This document shows positions 29,587-42,150 of a DNA stretch of 64,000 nt, piece after piece. The notes below the pieces were generated by a model that was not told the origin of the DNA, searched no databases, and was given only the letters and a program-made list of their open reading frames with translations. The stretch's first letter is position 1. Every line of letters begins with the position of its first letter. The position numbers were made by a program, and so were the translations under genes. The DNA is from Deltaproteobacteria bacterium Ga0077539 (GTDB lineage: Bacteria; Myxococcota_A; Polyangia; Polyangiales; Ga0077539), in NCBI GenBank assembly GCA_001465015.1, contig LNEO01000197.1, positions 31,937 through 95,936 on the forward strand. The letters are read 5' to 3'.

Positions 29587-30459
29587 TCAGGCCGCCGCCG
29601 CTTCGGCGTGGCCGTGGTCCTTCTTTGCGTGGCCTTTGTCCGCGGCGTGGCCGTGGTCATCGCCATGGTCGTCGTGGTGCTCGATCGCCATCTGCACGTA
29701 CACCGTCGAGAGGAGGCAGAACACGTAGGTCTGCACGGTCACCACGAGCACGCCCATCAGCATGATCGGCACTGGCAGCACCAGGGCGACCAGCACGGTG
29801 AAGACGCTCACGACGAGGTGGTCGACGAACATGTTGACCATCAAGCGGATGGCCAACGTGATCGGGCGCGCGATGTGCGAGATGAGCTCGAGCGGCAGCA
29901 TCAAGGGAGCGAGCCACCACACCGGGCCGAGAAAGTGCTTCAGGTACACAACGCCATTGCGGCGCAGCCCGTACAGGTGGGTCGTCACGAAGATGACCAG
30001 ACCGCACGCGAGCGTCACGTTGAAGTTCGACGTCGCTGGCGAAAAGCCGGGAACGAGGCCGAGGGCGTTGGAAAAGAAGATGAACATCGCGCACGTGCCG
30101 ATGATCGGCAGGAAGTACTTGGCGTCCTTCGGGCCGAGCGCGTCCTTCAGCACGTTGTAGAAGGCCTCGACGAAGTTCTCGGTGAACGAGGACACCGTGA
30201 GGCGGCCTTCAGGAATGAGCGCCTTCTCGGTCTGCGCGATGCGCGCGCGGGTCACGAGCGCGAACAGCAGCACGAGCAGCACTGCAAACAGCGCGAGCAG
30301 CGTGTACTCGAGCGTCACGGGCGCGTGCGGGTGGTTGAGCACCGACTCGCTCGTGTGCGCGATCGAGCGGCTCCACCCCATGTGCTCGACCGCTTGCTCG
30401 AGAGCACGCAGCCCGGGAAGCGCCAGGAGGTAGGAGAACCATGAAGTGTGATCAGGCAT
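29587..30459 (-). CDS. atpB: F0F1 ATP synthase subunit a
   Basis: ELISHIARPITLAIRLMVNMFVDHLVVSVF, GLVPGFSPATSNFNVTLACGLVIF; His-rich C-terminal tail. Confidence 0.95.
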   Translation of the reverse strand: MPDHTSWFSYLLALPGLRALEQAVEHMGWSRSIAHTSESVLNHPHAPVTLEYTLLALFAVLLVLLFALVTRARIAQTEKALIPEGRLTVSSFTENFVEAFYNVLKDALGPKDAKYFLPIIGTCAMFIFFSNALGLVPGFSPATSNFNVTLACGLVIFVTTHLYGLRRNGVVYLKHFLGPVWWLAPLMLPLELISHIARPITLAIRLMVNMFVDHLVVSVFTVLVALVLPVPIMLMGVLVVTVQTYVFCLLSTVYVQMAIEHHDDHGDDHGHAADKGHAKKDHGHAEAAAA

Positions 30460-30499
30460 CGCGAGTGATCCTTCGAGTCTGCTTCGACGTCTGCGGAAT

Positions 30500-30907
30500 T
30501 CAGTCCGCGGACGATGAATCGCCTTGCTTGGGGGGGTCTGTAGGGTCCGTGGACGTTCCGTAGAAGAGGCCCACCAGCGTGATCGCAGCGACCACCGCAG
30601 AGACGCCGGCCATGAAGGCGCCGCCTCGAACGATGTTGTTGATCACAAGAACGCCCACGATCGTGACGCGGGCGATGAACTTCACGCCGAGAAACACGCC
30701 GGCGCGCTTACGCCCAGGGTGGTTGTCGTCGAGCATCGTGACCGCGAGCTTCGCGAGCAGGACGAAGTTCGCCGCCGCCAGAACCGTGCCCACCGCCGAG
30801 GAAACCGCGGACTGCCAGCCGTAGTAGAACCCCATCAGCCCCGCAGAGAGAGCGCCGACGGCGGCGCTCACCAGGACGACACGTTGGACGAGGTTGTTGG
30901 CGTTCAT
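30500..30907 (-). CDS. ATP synthase subunit I-like protein
   Basis: Four-TM 135-aa protein (GFYYGWQSAVSSAVGTVLAAANFVLLAKLAVTML) between atpZ-like and atpB. Confidence 0.75.
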   Translation of the reverse strand: MNANNLVQRVVLVSAAVGALSAGLMGFYYGWQSAVSSAVGTVLAAANFVLLAKLAVTMLDDNHPGRKRAGVFLGVKFIARVTIVGVLVINNIVRGGAFMAGVSAVVAAITLVGLFYGTSTDPTDPPKQGDSSSAD

Positions 30908-30926
30908 GGCAGGGGAGGGGCGGAGG

Positions 30927-31250
30927 TCAATCGCGGGGCGCGGTCGGCTCGCTGCTGGATGCGTCGGGGTCGTTGCTCGGGTCGGTCGTTTTCGAGGGCT
31001 CTTTGGCCGTCGCCGCGTTGGCGGCGTCTTGTTGCTCTTCGCGCTCGGCGCGGGCCTGCGCGCGCTGTCCGTACTTGATCAGCGAGCGAAAGCCCGCTGC
31101 GCTTCCGACGATGATCCCGACTAACGTGAGCCAGGGGCCCGTCGCAAACCGTCTGTCGAGCCACGCACCAGCCACGAGACCGATGATCACAGAGACGACC
31201 AGTTCGATCCCGATCGAGATGGCTCCAGCGTCACGCAGAGGAATCTTCAC
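30927..31250 (-). CDS. AtpZ/AtpI-family small membrane protein
   Basis: GTG start VKIPLRDAGAISIGIELVVSVIIGLVAGAWLDRRFATGPWLTLVGIIVGSAAGFRSLIK. Confidence 0.82.
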   Translation of the reverse strand: MKIPLRDAGAISIGIELVVSVIIGLVAGAWLDRRFATGPWLTLVGIIVGSAAGFRSLIKYGQRAQARAEREEQQDAANAATAKEPSKTTDPSNDPDASSSEPTAPRD

Positions 31251-31460
31251 AGGTCGCCTTGCTCGCCACCGCCGTGACGTACGACGATCTAAGCGCCGCG
31301 CTCTTACACCCCGACGCACGTCGGGTCAAGGATGGCCGCGACCACACTTCCGCGGTCTTTCTGCGACGAAACGCCGAACGGCCCCCTCCGCCGCGCATTC
31401 ATTGCGCGCATCGACGGGCCTTCTCTCGGGGGCACCAAATGGGGGACAAGAGAGGTCGCG

Positions 31461-32303
31461 ATGAGCGACGAACGCAAAGACCCGCCCGCCGAGCGCTCGA
31501 GCAGCGCGCCGACCCCCGCCGAGGTCGCGACCGAGAGCGCGCCAGAAAGCCCCTCGGGAGCCGATCGCTCCGCGGATGGGCCGACGGTCGAGCCCGCCGA
31601 GCCGCGTCGAGCCGGGGCGACCAACACGTGGACGCGACGCCCCTCGGCGATCGACCTCGCCGAAGCGAAGGCCGTCGCGACCGCTGGCGTGGCATCGGCA
31701 CGCAAGGCCGCGAGCGCGCTTTCGAGCTCCGTTCGTCGGGGCGCGGACAGTTTTGCCGATGGCGTCTCTCGCGGCGCGGGTCGGGTCGGATCGGCCTTCG
31801 AAGCGCCAGGAGAGAGCGAAGTCGGCGCGCTGCTCGGAGAAGCGGACTTGCCCGAGCTGGTCGGCGATCCGCTCGAAGCCATGGCTCGCAGGCTCGATCG
31901 AGAGTCGGATTTGTGGCGCGAGCTCTCCCTCCGCGCGCTCGCGCGCGCCGCCTGGGCTGACCGCGTCGCGCAGACCGCGGCGGTGGGCGCGTGGCTCGTC
32001 ACTGTCGCCACAGCCGCGCTGGCGCTCTTCGCGGCGCTGGTGGGCGGTGGCCGCTCGTGGCACTCGGTCTTGCTCGTCGTCGCGTCGATCGCCAGCGTCC
32101 TTGCGGGGACCGGGATCGTCAGCTGGGTGAGCGCAGGGGTGCGGCGCACGCAGGGCGCGCTCGCAGGAGCGGCGAGCGAGCGCGCGGAGCTCGCGGAGCT
32201 CCGATTGCATCGCTTGGGCGTCGTGCTCGCGTTGCGTCACGAAGACGTCTCGCTCTTTCATCGCGCGCTGGCGAGGCTCGAGTCCGACACGCGGGGAGGC
32301 TGA
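31461..32303 (+). CDS. putative membrane protein
   Basis: Acidic/Pro-rich N-terminus, two TM helices (TAAVGAWLVTVATAALALFAALVG; SVLLVVASIASVLAGTGIVSWVSAG). Confidence 0.7.
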   Translation: MSDERKDPPAERSSSAPTPAEVATESAPESPSGADRSADGPTVEPAEPRRAGATNTWTRRPSAIDLAEAKAVATAGVASARKAASALSSSVRRGADSFADGVSRGAGRVGSAFEAPGESEVGALLGEADLPELVGDPLEAMARRLDRESDLWRELSLRALARAAWADRVAQTAAVGAWLVTVATAALALFAALVGGGRSWHSVLLVVASIASVLAGTGIVSWVSAGVRRTQGALAGAASERAELAELRLHRLGVVLALRHEDVSLFHRALARLESDTRGG

Positions 32304-32360
32304 CCGAGCGGAGCCGACACGACTCGAATCGCGACCAGCGACCTTCGAGCGCTGCGCGGT

Positions 32361-34244
32361 TCACTCGCTGCTCTTGGCGCCGGGTCCGTGAAAGTGCTCG
32401 AACACGACCCGCGCGCGCTGCGCGTTGACGCCAGGGACACGCTCGAGTTGGTCGATCGACGCCTCGCGTACTCCCGCGAGGCTCCCGAACTGTTTCAGCA
32501 ACGCAACGCGGGTCTTTGTGCCGACCCCGGGAAGCAGATCGAGCTCGCTCGAGAGCCTGCGTCGGTGGTGCAGCCCCTCGCGGATCTTGTTGGCGAAGCG
32601 ATGCGCCTCGTCTCGAGCGCGCGAGAGCAAGACGAGCGCGGCCTGATGTCGATCGATCGCGATCGCGTTCTTTCGCCCGGGGAGATACACGCGGTCGACG
32701 AGCTTGTCGCCCGTGACGCTCTCGCGCTCCTTGGCGAGCGCGCACACTGCGAAGCCCTCGATCTTCAGCTCTTCGAGCACCGCGAGCGCCACCGCGAGCT
32801 GTCCACGACCGCCGTCGACCACGAATAGATCGGGCAGCTCCCAGCCGTGCTCCGCGTTCTTTCCGCGGGCGAATCGGCGGCGGAGCACCTCGAGCATCGC
32901 GGCGTAGTCGTTGCCGCCGGTCTCCGACTGAACGTTGTAGCTGCGATAGTTCTTCTTCTTGGGCGCGCCGTGCTCGAGGCAGACGATCGCGGCCACGGTG
33001 TCTTGTCCGCGGTGGTGCGAGATGTCGACGCACTCGATGGTCTTGGGCGGCTTGGCGAGTCCGAGCCGCTCTTGCAGCGCGTCGGCGTGCTCTTCTGCGG
33101 TCTTCTCGACGACCCGTCGCTCGCGAAAGCGGTGCTGCGCGTTCTGGTTGGCCATCGCCAGCAATTTTGCCCGCGAACCAGCCTTGGGAACGGCGAGCTC
33201 GACCTTGCGTCCCTTGGCGTCCGTGAGCCACTGCGCGAGCCCTTCGTGCGCCTCTGGCAACACCGGAACGAGCACTTCATCCGGGATCCGCGAGCGCCTC
33301 GCGAACCCGTCGTCTCCTTCGAATCCGACGCCGTAGCGCTGCGAGACGAACGCGTCCACGATTTCGTCGTCGGGCAGCTCGACCCGCGTGAGCAGCGAGA
33401 CCTGCGTGTCGCGCACGAATCCCGCGCGAACCACCAGCACTGCGAGCGCGATCGCGTCGCCTTCTCGATAGATGCCGATGACGTCGCGATCGGTGTCGCT
33501 CACCTCGGCGACCCGCTGCCGCTCTTGGACTTCGCGAATCGCGGTGAGCTGATCTCGTAGCGTCGCGGCGCGCTCGAAGTTCAGCTGCTTTGCGGCGTCC
33601 TTCATGTCGGCGTCGATGCGCTTGGCGAGCTCGTCGTTCTTTCCCTCGAGAAAGAGCCCGACGAAGCGCGTCTGTTGGAGGTAGCCCTCGTGGTCGACCT
33701 CGTACACGCAGGGCGCCGGGCAGCGCTTGATCTGGTATTCGAGGCAAGGCCGCGTGCGGCTCGCCATCATCGCGTCGTCGCAGGTGCGCAGCTTGAAGTG
33801 TTTGTTGACCAGCTTCAGCGCGCGACGGGCGGAGGTCGCGCTGGGGTACGGCCCGTAGTACTGCGCCTTGTCCGCGCTGGGGCGCCGAACGACCTCGAGC
33901 CGAGGCCACTCAGCGCGAGTGTCGAGGCGAATGGACAGGTACGTCTTGTCGTCGCGGAGACGAACGTTGTAGCGGGGCTTGTGCTCCTTGATGAGCGCGT
34001 CTTCGAGCAGCACCGCCTCCTTCTCGGTCTCGGTGACGACGGTCTCGATGTCGCCGAGGACCTTCTCCAAGAGCGGGACGAAGTACCGATAGTCCGTGCT
34101 TCCGGCGGCGAAGTACTGGCGCACGCGGGACCGGAGATTCCGGGCCTTTCCGACGTAGACGATGGTGCCCTTGGCGTCTCGGAACAGGTAGCAGCCAGGC
34201 TGCGTGGGCAGGGTCTCGAGCCTCGCGAGCACCGTCTCGTTCAT
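32361..34244 (-). CDS. uvrC: excinuclease ABC subunit UvrC
   Basis: GIY-YIG-type GCYLFRDAKGTIVYVGKARNLRSRVRQYF; UvrC C-terminal VECVDISHHRGQDTVAAIV, HhH LLPGVGTKTRVALLKQFGSLAGVREAS. Confidence 0.95.
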   Translation of the reverse strand: MNETVLARLETLPTQPGCYLFRDAKGTIVYVGKARNLRSRVRQYFAAGSTDYRYFVPLLEKVLGDIETVVTETEKEAVLLEDALIKEHKPRYNVRLRDDKTYLSIRLDTRAEWPRLEVVRRPSADKAQYYGPYPSATSARRALKLVNKHFKLRTCDDAMMASRTRPCLEYQIKRCPAPCVYEVDHEGYLQQTRFVGLFLEGKNDELAKRIDADMKDAAKQLNFERAATLRDQLTAIREVQERQRVAEVSDTDRDVIGIYREGDAIALAVLVVRAGFVRDTQVSLLTRVELPDDEIVDAFVSQRYGVGFEGDDGFARRSRIPDEVLVPVLPEAHEGLAQWLTDAKGRKVELAVPKAGSRAKLLAMANQNAQHRFRERRVVEKTAEEHADALQERLGLAKPPKTIECVDISHHRGQDTVAAIVCLEHGAPKKKNYRSYNVQSETGGNDYAAMLEVLRRRFARGKNAEHGWELPDLFVVDGGRGQLAVALAVLEELKIEGFAVCALAKERESVTGDKLVDRVYLPGRKNAIAIDRHQAALVLLSRARDEAHRFANKIREGLHHRRRLSSELDLLPGVGTKTRVALLKQFGSLAGVREASIDQLERVPGVNAQRARVVFEHFHGPGAKSSE

Positions 34245-35512
34245 CAAGGACAACGATAGCGCGCCCAGCGAACGCGATCGCCCTCTCTCCACGCGATGGA
34301 CAAAAGCGCGCGATCGGCCGCGGCGTCGAACTCGGTCGCGCTCGTCAGCGCCACGGTCTGCCCTCGTCGATTGGCCCGAATCACGAAGAGCCGCTCGGAG
34401 CATTGCGGCGCGTCGAGCCACAGCACCGTGGGGGAAGCTCCGTCCGCGCCGCTCGAGCGCAGGCGAACGCCTCGCGGCCTGGCGTCGACCGTCGCGATCA
34501 CGGTTGCGCCCGCGTCCGCGATGCGCGCGCGCGCAGAGGAGGCAAAACGCGAGGTCTCGACGAACGAGAGGGTCCACTGGGCGGGCTGGCACGAAGCTGC
34601 AGTGGGCGCGGTCGCGCGGAGTTCTACAGCGCGATCGCTCGATCCGATCGTCGCGAGCTCGAGCGTTCGGGGGTCGACCGACTCGAGACCGCCGTCTGTG
34701 ACGGTGCGCGCGAGGCCGCCGTCGCGGATGACTGACGCCGTCGGCAGCACAGGGTCGATGATCGTCGAGCCGCGAACGCCGACCACGGGCGACGATCGCT
34801 CGAGCTCGAGCGCCTCGCCTCTGGCCCGAGGATCGAAGGAAAACAGCCGCATACGTCCGCCTTCGAGCCCGTCGACCGACTCGAACTCGTCGCGGTCCGT
34901 GATCGCGAACGCGCAGCGCACTCCACGGTCGACCCGCGCGCACGCGACGTCGGTCATCACCGGTGAGTACACCGCGTCGAGCGCGAACGCGCGCACGCCG
35001 CCGGCCTCGTCGATCGTCGCGAGCGCCGCCCTCGCGAGGCGCGCCGTCGCTACGATGGTCCAGCCGATCGTCATCGAGGACGCCGCGCCCGACGCGCTGA
35101 GCGCAGTGCCACGAGGGAAGGGAGGGGCGAGGGCCTCGAGCGTTCCATCGCTCCGAGTGACGAGCAGCGCCGAGGTCTCTGAGGTCGAGATCGCGAGCAG
35201 GCTTCGCGCGCCTGCTGCCGCGGTGGCGAAGGACAAAGGACCATCTCCGACGTTGATCGTCCGGACCGGTCGCTCGAGCGAGCAGCCCGGTGGAGCGGCT
35301 GGAGGCGCGACGAGCGGCGGTTCATCGGTGACCACGAGCGCGGAAGAACCGTCGGCGACCGGCGCGAAGGGCAGCGCGGGCGCACGCACGAACGCCTGTG
35401 AAATCACTGGCGAAGCGTCGGGTGCATCCCGACGAGCACCGCTCGAGCATCGCGACGAGAGGGCGATCGCGACGGCGATCGCTGGACGATCGAAGTACAC
35501 CCCGAGAGGCAA
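34244..35512 (-). CDS. putative secreted/lipoprotein
   Basis: 422-aa ORF with N-terminal hydrophobic segment, overlapping the uvrC start by 1 nt. Confidence 0.65.
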   Translation of the reverse strand: MPLGVYFDRPAIAVAIALSSRCSSGARRDAPDASPVISQAFVRAPALPFAPVADGSSALVVTDEPPLVAPPAAPPGCSLERPVRTINVGDGPLSFATAAAGARSLLAISTSETSALLVTRSDGTLEALAPPFPRGTALSASGAASSMTIGWTIVATARLARAALATIDEAGGVRAFALDAVYSPVMTDVACARVDRGVRCAFAITDRDEFESVDGLEGGRMRLFSFDPRARGEALELERSSPVVGVRGSTIIDPVLPTASVIRDGGLARTVTDGGLESVDPRTLELATIGSSDRAVELRATAPTAASCQPAQWTLSFVETSRFASSARARIADAGATVIATVDARPRGVRLRSSGADGASPTVLWLDAPQCSERLFVIRANRRGQTVALTSATEFDAAADRALLSIAWREGDRVRWARYRCP

Positions 35513-35619
35513 TCATTCGTCGCGCGTCGTTGTCGAGTGTTCGCCGAAGCGTTGCGAAATCAGCGATGATCGCCCGTCTCACTGCGCCTGCAGCGCGCGA
35601 TGGACGAAAGGGAGCGACG

Positions 35620-36189
35620 ATGAGCGAGGAGTCCACGGCGAAGGCCGACGCGAGCGACGACAAAGTCAAACCTTCGGACACAGGCGACGCCAAGCCCGCT
35701 GAAAAGAGCGAGGCAGCGAGCGAAGAGAAGCCCGCAGCCAAGGCCGACGAAAAGGGCGAGGCCAAAGCCGAGGCGAAGAAAGAAGCCAACGCCGAGGCAA
35801 AGAAGGAAGCCAAGGCCGACGCGAAGCCCGAGCCCCGCAAGGAGCCGCGCTCGGACTACAAAGAGCTCTCGCAAAACATCAAGACCGCTGGGTACGGCAG
35901 CGTCGCCCTCGGTGCAGTGCTGATCGGCGTCTCGCTCGGAGCCGTCGTCAGGAGCGTCCTGGCGACGTCGGTGAGCCCGCTGGCGCCCGGAGTGTTCGCG
36001 CTGCTGCTCGCGATCGTGCTCTTTCGTACCGCGACGGAGGTCGAGTCGCTCGCCGCCGAGCCCGACGCCGAGCGGCGAGAAAAGAAGCTCGTCGAGGTGT
36101 TCACGTCGCTGGCGGTCGACACGACGCGCTACCTGGCGCTGACCCTGGCGCTCGGATCGATTGCCTTCTTGCTCGTCAACTTTCGCTGA
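35620..36189 (+). CDS. membrane protein with Lys/Ala/Glu-rich repetitive N-terminus
   Basis: KADEKGEAKAEAKKEANAEAKKEAKADAKPEPRKEPR then TM segments. Confidence 0.72.
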   Translation: MSEESTAKADASDDKVKPSDTGDAKPAEKSEAASEEKPAAKADEKGEAKAEAKKEANAEAKKEAKADAKPEPRKEPRSDYKELSQNIKTAGYGSVALGAVLIGVSLGAVVRSVLATSVSPLAPGVFALLLAIVLFRTATEVESLAAEPDAERREKKLVEVFTSLAVDTTRYLALTLALGSIAFLLVNFR

Positions 36190-36496
36190 AACGCCGCGGC
36201 CGCCCGCTCGTTCCGGCTGTTTTTCGGCCGTCGGGCGTCGAATGATCGGCTCCTGGCGGATTGGGTAGGTTGCGGGTGGGTCCTGGGGGAAGCAGAACCC
36301 ATCCGTAGTTTCCCAACCGAAAACAGCGTTTCGCCGGGTGTTCGAGCGGCGAGGGCACGAAGTCGCGACGCGGGATTGCGGCGCGATGGACGGAGCGTCT
36401 ATGGTGCGCCTCCGTCCACCGGTCGGACGTCCGACCAGTGCACGTTCCTCTCCGCACGAACGCAATCGCGCGGACCCCCATCGAGGTGAGAAAACG

Positions 36497-38908
<2,412 letters not shown>

Positions 38909-38917
38909 CCGCCACGC

Positions 38918-40078
38918 GTGACGACCGGAGGGGGGCGAAGTAGTCTCCGGTTCGTGACCACGCGAACGCCAACAAGACAGCTCTGGCTGTCAGCGGTGCT
39001 CTCCGCCGCTGTTGCCGCTTGTGGGGGCGAACCAGACGCTCCGCCGAGCGGACCTCCGCGCATCAACGCGATCGCGCGAGATCCCGCGCTCGGTCTCCGC
39101 TGCCGTGTGCGAGACGCCGTGGACTCCCGTGTGGCGATGGAAACACGCGAGGTGCCCCTGGCGGTCGGCGGCCCCTCGCAGCCGTTCTGGTTGACCAGCA
39201 CGTGGCTGCTCCGCGACGGCGAGAAGTCCGCGAGCTCGCTCGGCGCCGTGGAGGCGATCGACTCGCTAGCCGTCAACCGCTGGCTCTCTGTGGCGCGCGG
39301 ATCTCTGCACTACCACGAGCAGCTCGGCGCTCCGGGACGCGCGGTTCGAGCGTTGCCCAACGCGTGCGACGTACGCGTGCTCGGCGTTCGAGGCGGCGCG
39401 TGGGTCGTGTACCGCCGCGCGAGCACGGGGTGCTTCGGCGACGCGTCGCACGGGCCCCTCGCGGTGCTGCACGCGAGCGCGAACGGTCAGCAATTCGAGC
39501 TGTTTTCTCCGCTCGCTGAGACGCAAGTCCGCACAGTTCACGCTCGCCTCGACAGCGGGCGCATCGTGATCGAGACGCAGCTGATGTCGCTCGAGACTCG
39601 ATCGACCGTGCTCGACCTCGAGGGAACGGTCCTCGCGCAGCCCTCGACGGCGGGCGTCGTGTGTCCGCGCGTCGGCTGCCTCGCGCTCTCGAACAACGGC
39701 GGCCAGCTGCAGTTTCGCGCGATCGACGCTCCGCCGCCGGATCGTCTCAACCCGAACCCGCTGGTTCCTTCGACCGACAGCGGCTTTTCGATCTCGACGG
39801 CCAACGCGCGGATCGCAGCCGTCGCCGTGCACGACAATCTGGTGTTCGTCGTCCAGCAAGAGAGCAACAGCAATCGCCACACGCTCGCGCTCGTCGACAC
39901 GCTCGGGCGAAGGATCGAGACGGTGTTCGATTCGCGCTCGCGCGCGGGGGTCGATATCTGGCGCGAGTCCGTCGCCAACGCGAGCTTTCGCGTGACAGCG
40001 ACCGAGCGCGGATTCGCGTACATCGCTAGCGGCTCGAGCGGAGAGCTCGTCGCGCGCGAGGTCGACTGCGAGCTCTAA
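38918..40078 (+). CDS. putative lipoprotein
   Basis: LSAVLSAAVAACGGEPDAPPS lipobox; 386-aa ORF. Confidence 0.72.
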   Translation: MTTGGGRSSLRFVTTRTPTRQLWLSAVLSAAVAACGGEPDAPPSGPPRINAIARDPALGLRCRVRDAVDSRVAMETREVPLAVGGPSQPFWLTSTWLLRDGEKSASSLGAVEAIDSLAVNRWLSVARGSLHYHEQLGAPGRAVRALPNACDVRVLGVRGGAWVVYRRASTGCFGDASHGPLAVLHASANGQQFELFSPLAETQVRTVHARLDSGRIVIETQLMSLETRSTVLDLEGTVLAQPSTAGVVCPRVGCLALSNNGGQLQFRAIDAPPPDRLNPNPLVPSTDSGFSISTANARIAAVAVHDNLVFVVQQESNSNRHTLALVDTLGRRIETVFDSRSRAGVDIWRESVANASFRVTATERGFAYIASGSSGELVAREVDCEL

Positions 40079-40153
40079 CGCTCGACGGCCACGGCGCTGT
40101 CGACGCCCGCCGCAGATTCGCGTTTTCGCGCCACATCTGGCAGGAATCCGCCG

Positions 40154-41266
40154 GTGCTCGACACGCTATACAGGCTCACGCGACCGCTGTTCTTCGCGAT
40201 GGACCCCGAGCGGGCGCACGAGCTCGTCGCGTCGGCGCTCGGGGCCGTGCATCGTCGCCCGTCGCTGAGCGCCGCCCTCGGCGGCGCAACGCGCGAAGAG
40301 CTCGCCGTCACTGCGTTTGGTCGAACCTTCTCGAGCCCCGTGATCGTCGCGGCCGGGTTCGACAAGCACGCCGCGATGTACAACGCGCTCTACTCCCTCG
40401 GCTTTGGCGGCGTCGAAGTGGGGACGATCACCGCGCACGCCCAGCCTGGCAACGATCGACCGCGGCTGTTTCGGCTCGTCCAAGACCGCGCGCTCGTCAA
40501 TCGCATGGGCTTCAACAACCACGGTGCTGCCCGCGCGCGCGAGGCCATCATGCGCCACCTCCCTGCGCCGGGGCTCGTGCTCGGAGTCAACCTGGGCAAG
40601 TCCAAGGTCACTCCCGTCGAGAGCGCCGCGGACGACTACGCCGAGAGCGCGCGATTGCTCGGGCCGCTCGCGCACTATCTCGTCGTCAACGTCTCGTCGC
40701 CAAACACGCCGGGGCTTCGGTCGCTGCAGGCCGTCGACGCGCTCGCAGGCATCGTGCGCGCTGTGCGCGGCGCGCTCGAGCGCGAGGGCGTGTCGCCTCC
40801 CTTGCTCGTGAAGATCGCGCCAGACCTCGCGGACGAAGACATCGACGCGATCGCCGACCTCGCGCTCAGCGAGAAGCTCGCCGGAATCATCGCCACCAAC
40901 ACGACCATCGCGCGCGACGAACTCTCGCTGAACACCGCGCGCGACGCGGTGGTCGCCATCGGCGCGGGAGGGCTGTCGGGAGCCCCGTTGCGCGAGCGGT
41001 CTCTCTCTGTGCTGCGACGGCTCCGCGCGCGCGCTGGCGGTCGGTTGACGCTCGTGGCCGCGGGCGGGATCGAGAGCGCCGAGCACGCGTGGCAGTCGGT
41101 GCTCGCGGGCGCGACGCTCGTGCAGGTGTATACGGCGTTTATCTACGGCGGACCGTCGCTCGCGAGAAAGATGACTGTGGGGCTCCGAGCGAAGCTCGAG
41201 ACGAGCGGGTTCTCTCGGTGGGACGACGCGGTCGGCGCTGGCGCTCCACAGACCCCGCGGCAGTAA
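40154..41266 (+). CDS. pyrD: dihydroorotate dehydrogenase (quinone), class 2
   Basis: PVIVAAGFDKHAAMYNALYSLGFGGVEVGTIT, NRMGFNNHG, NVSSPNTPGLRSLQ, GAGGLSGAPLRERSL, AAGGIESAEHAWQSVLAGATLVQVYTAFIYGGP. Confidence 0.96.
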   Translation: MLDTLYRLTRPLFFAMDPERAHELVASALGAVHRRPSLSAALGGATREELAVTAFGRTFSSPVIVAAGFDKHAAMYNALYSLGFGGVEVGTITAHAQPGNDRPRLFRLVQDRALVNRMGFNNHGAARAREAIMRHLPAPGLVLGVNLGKSKVTPVESAADDYAESARLLGPLAHYLVVNVSSPNTPGLRSLQAVDALAGIVRAVRGALEREGVSPPLLVKIAPDLADEDIDAIADLALSEKLAGIIATNTTIARDELSLNTARDAVVAIGAGGLSGAPLRERSLSVLRRLRARAGGRLTLVAAGGIESAEHAWQSVLAGATLVQVYTAFIYGGPSLARKMTVGLRAKLETSGFSRWDDAVGAGAPQTPRQ

Positions 41267-41295
41267 ACGTCGTCGATGTCCCGCGGGCGCGCGCT

Positions 41296-42150
41296 TCAGC
41301 GTCGCGCCCGCTGGCCGAGCAGCGCTGTCCAGATCGTCCACGGCATCGCCGAAGGCAAGACCCATCCGCGAATCCACACGCGACCCGAGGCGTGCGACTC
41401 CATCGACCGGAGCAGCGCGAGCGCCGACGACGTGCCGTCTTCGCTGTCGATCCAAGGGATCGCCTCGATGATCGCGCGGTGGACGGTCACTCCGCGTTCG
41501 TCGCAGAGCCGCGAATACTCGCCAGCGTTCTTGAAGAGCGCGAGCTCCGTGGACGCGAGCTCCTCCCGTGGATCGTCGAGCTCGATGGCGAACGGTGAGT
41601 CGATCTTCCATCGAGACGCGCCCCGCGCCCACGCCCGACCCAGCGCCGTGGCCTCCTCCGCGCCGAGCGCGCCGCAGTGCCCTCGAAGACTCTCGCAGAG
41701 AAGATCGAGCGCCAGAACACTGCCGATCGAGGCGAGGCGATCGACGATCAACCGTCGCTCCCTCGCGCCCGCGCAGCGCCCATCCGCCAGCAGCGCATAG
41801 CACTCGGCTTCGTCGCTCGACGCCGTGAGCGTCGCGAGCGCGGCGCTCCACGGCAACGACGCTCCGTCGTCGGCCGATTCCTCAGCGATCCCCATGAGCT
41901 CGGAGAGGTCGATCGTCGCGACGGCCTCGGCCCGATCGACGACGCGGACGGGCGATTTGAATGTGTGTGTGTCACCGAGCATCGAGCGAAGCGCCTCCGC
42001 GCCGGGCGTTCGAAGCACCAGCGCGACTGATTCATCGAGACGATGGCTGACCGAAAGGCCGCGGGCCTCTACTGCCCGCGCGATCTGCAGTGCCAGCGCG
42101 CGATCGCCGTCCACCGTCTCGATGAACACCCGACGAGCTCCCGAGGTCAT
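41296..42150 (-). CDS. protein with TIR-like N-terminal segment, helical C-terminus (tentative)
   Basis: MTSGARRVFIETVDGDRALALQIARAVEARGLSVSHRLDESVALVLRTPGAEAL; ATGA overlap with upstream ClpB-like gene. Confidence 0.6.
   Translation of the reverse strand: MTSGARRVFIETVDGDRALALQIARAVEARGLSVSHRLDESVALVLRTPGAEALRSMLGDTHTFKSPVRVVDRAEAVATIDLSELMGIAEESADDGASLPWSAALATLTASSDEAECYALLADGRCAGARERRLIVDRLASIGSVLALDLLCESLRGHCGALGAEEATALGRAWARGASRWKIDSPFAIELDDPREELASTELALFKNAGEYSRLCDERGVTVHRAIIEAIPWIDSEDGTSSALALLRSMESHASGRVWIRGWVLPSAMPWTIWTALLGQRARR

Noticed and set aside
36190-36496. Possible terminator/heat-shock element between the Lys/Ala-rich membrane protein and lon
   Set aside because: A cggctg-ttttt-cggccg hairpin is visible, but I could not support a specific regulatory element.
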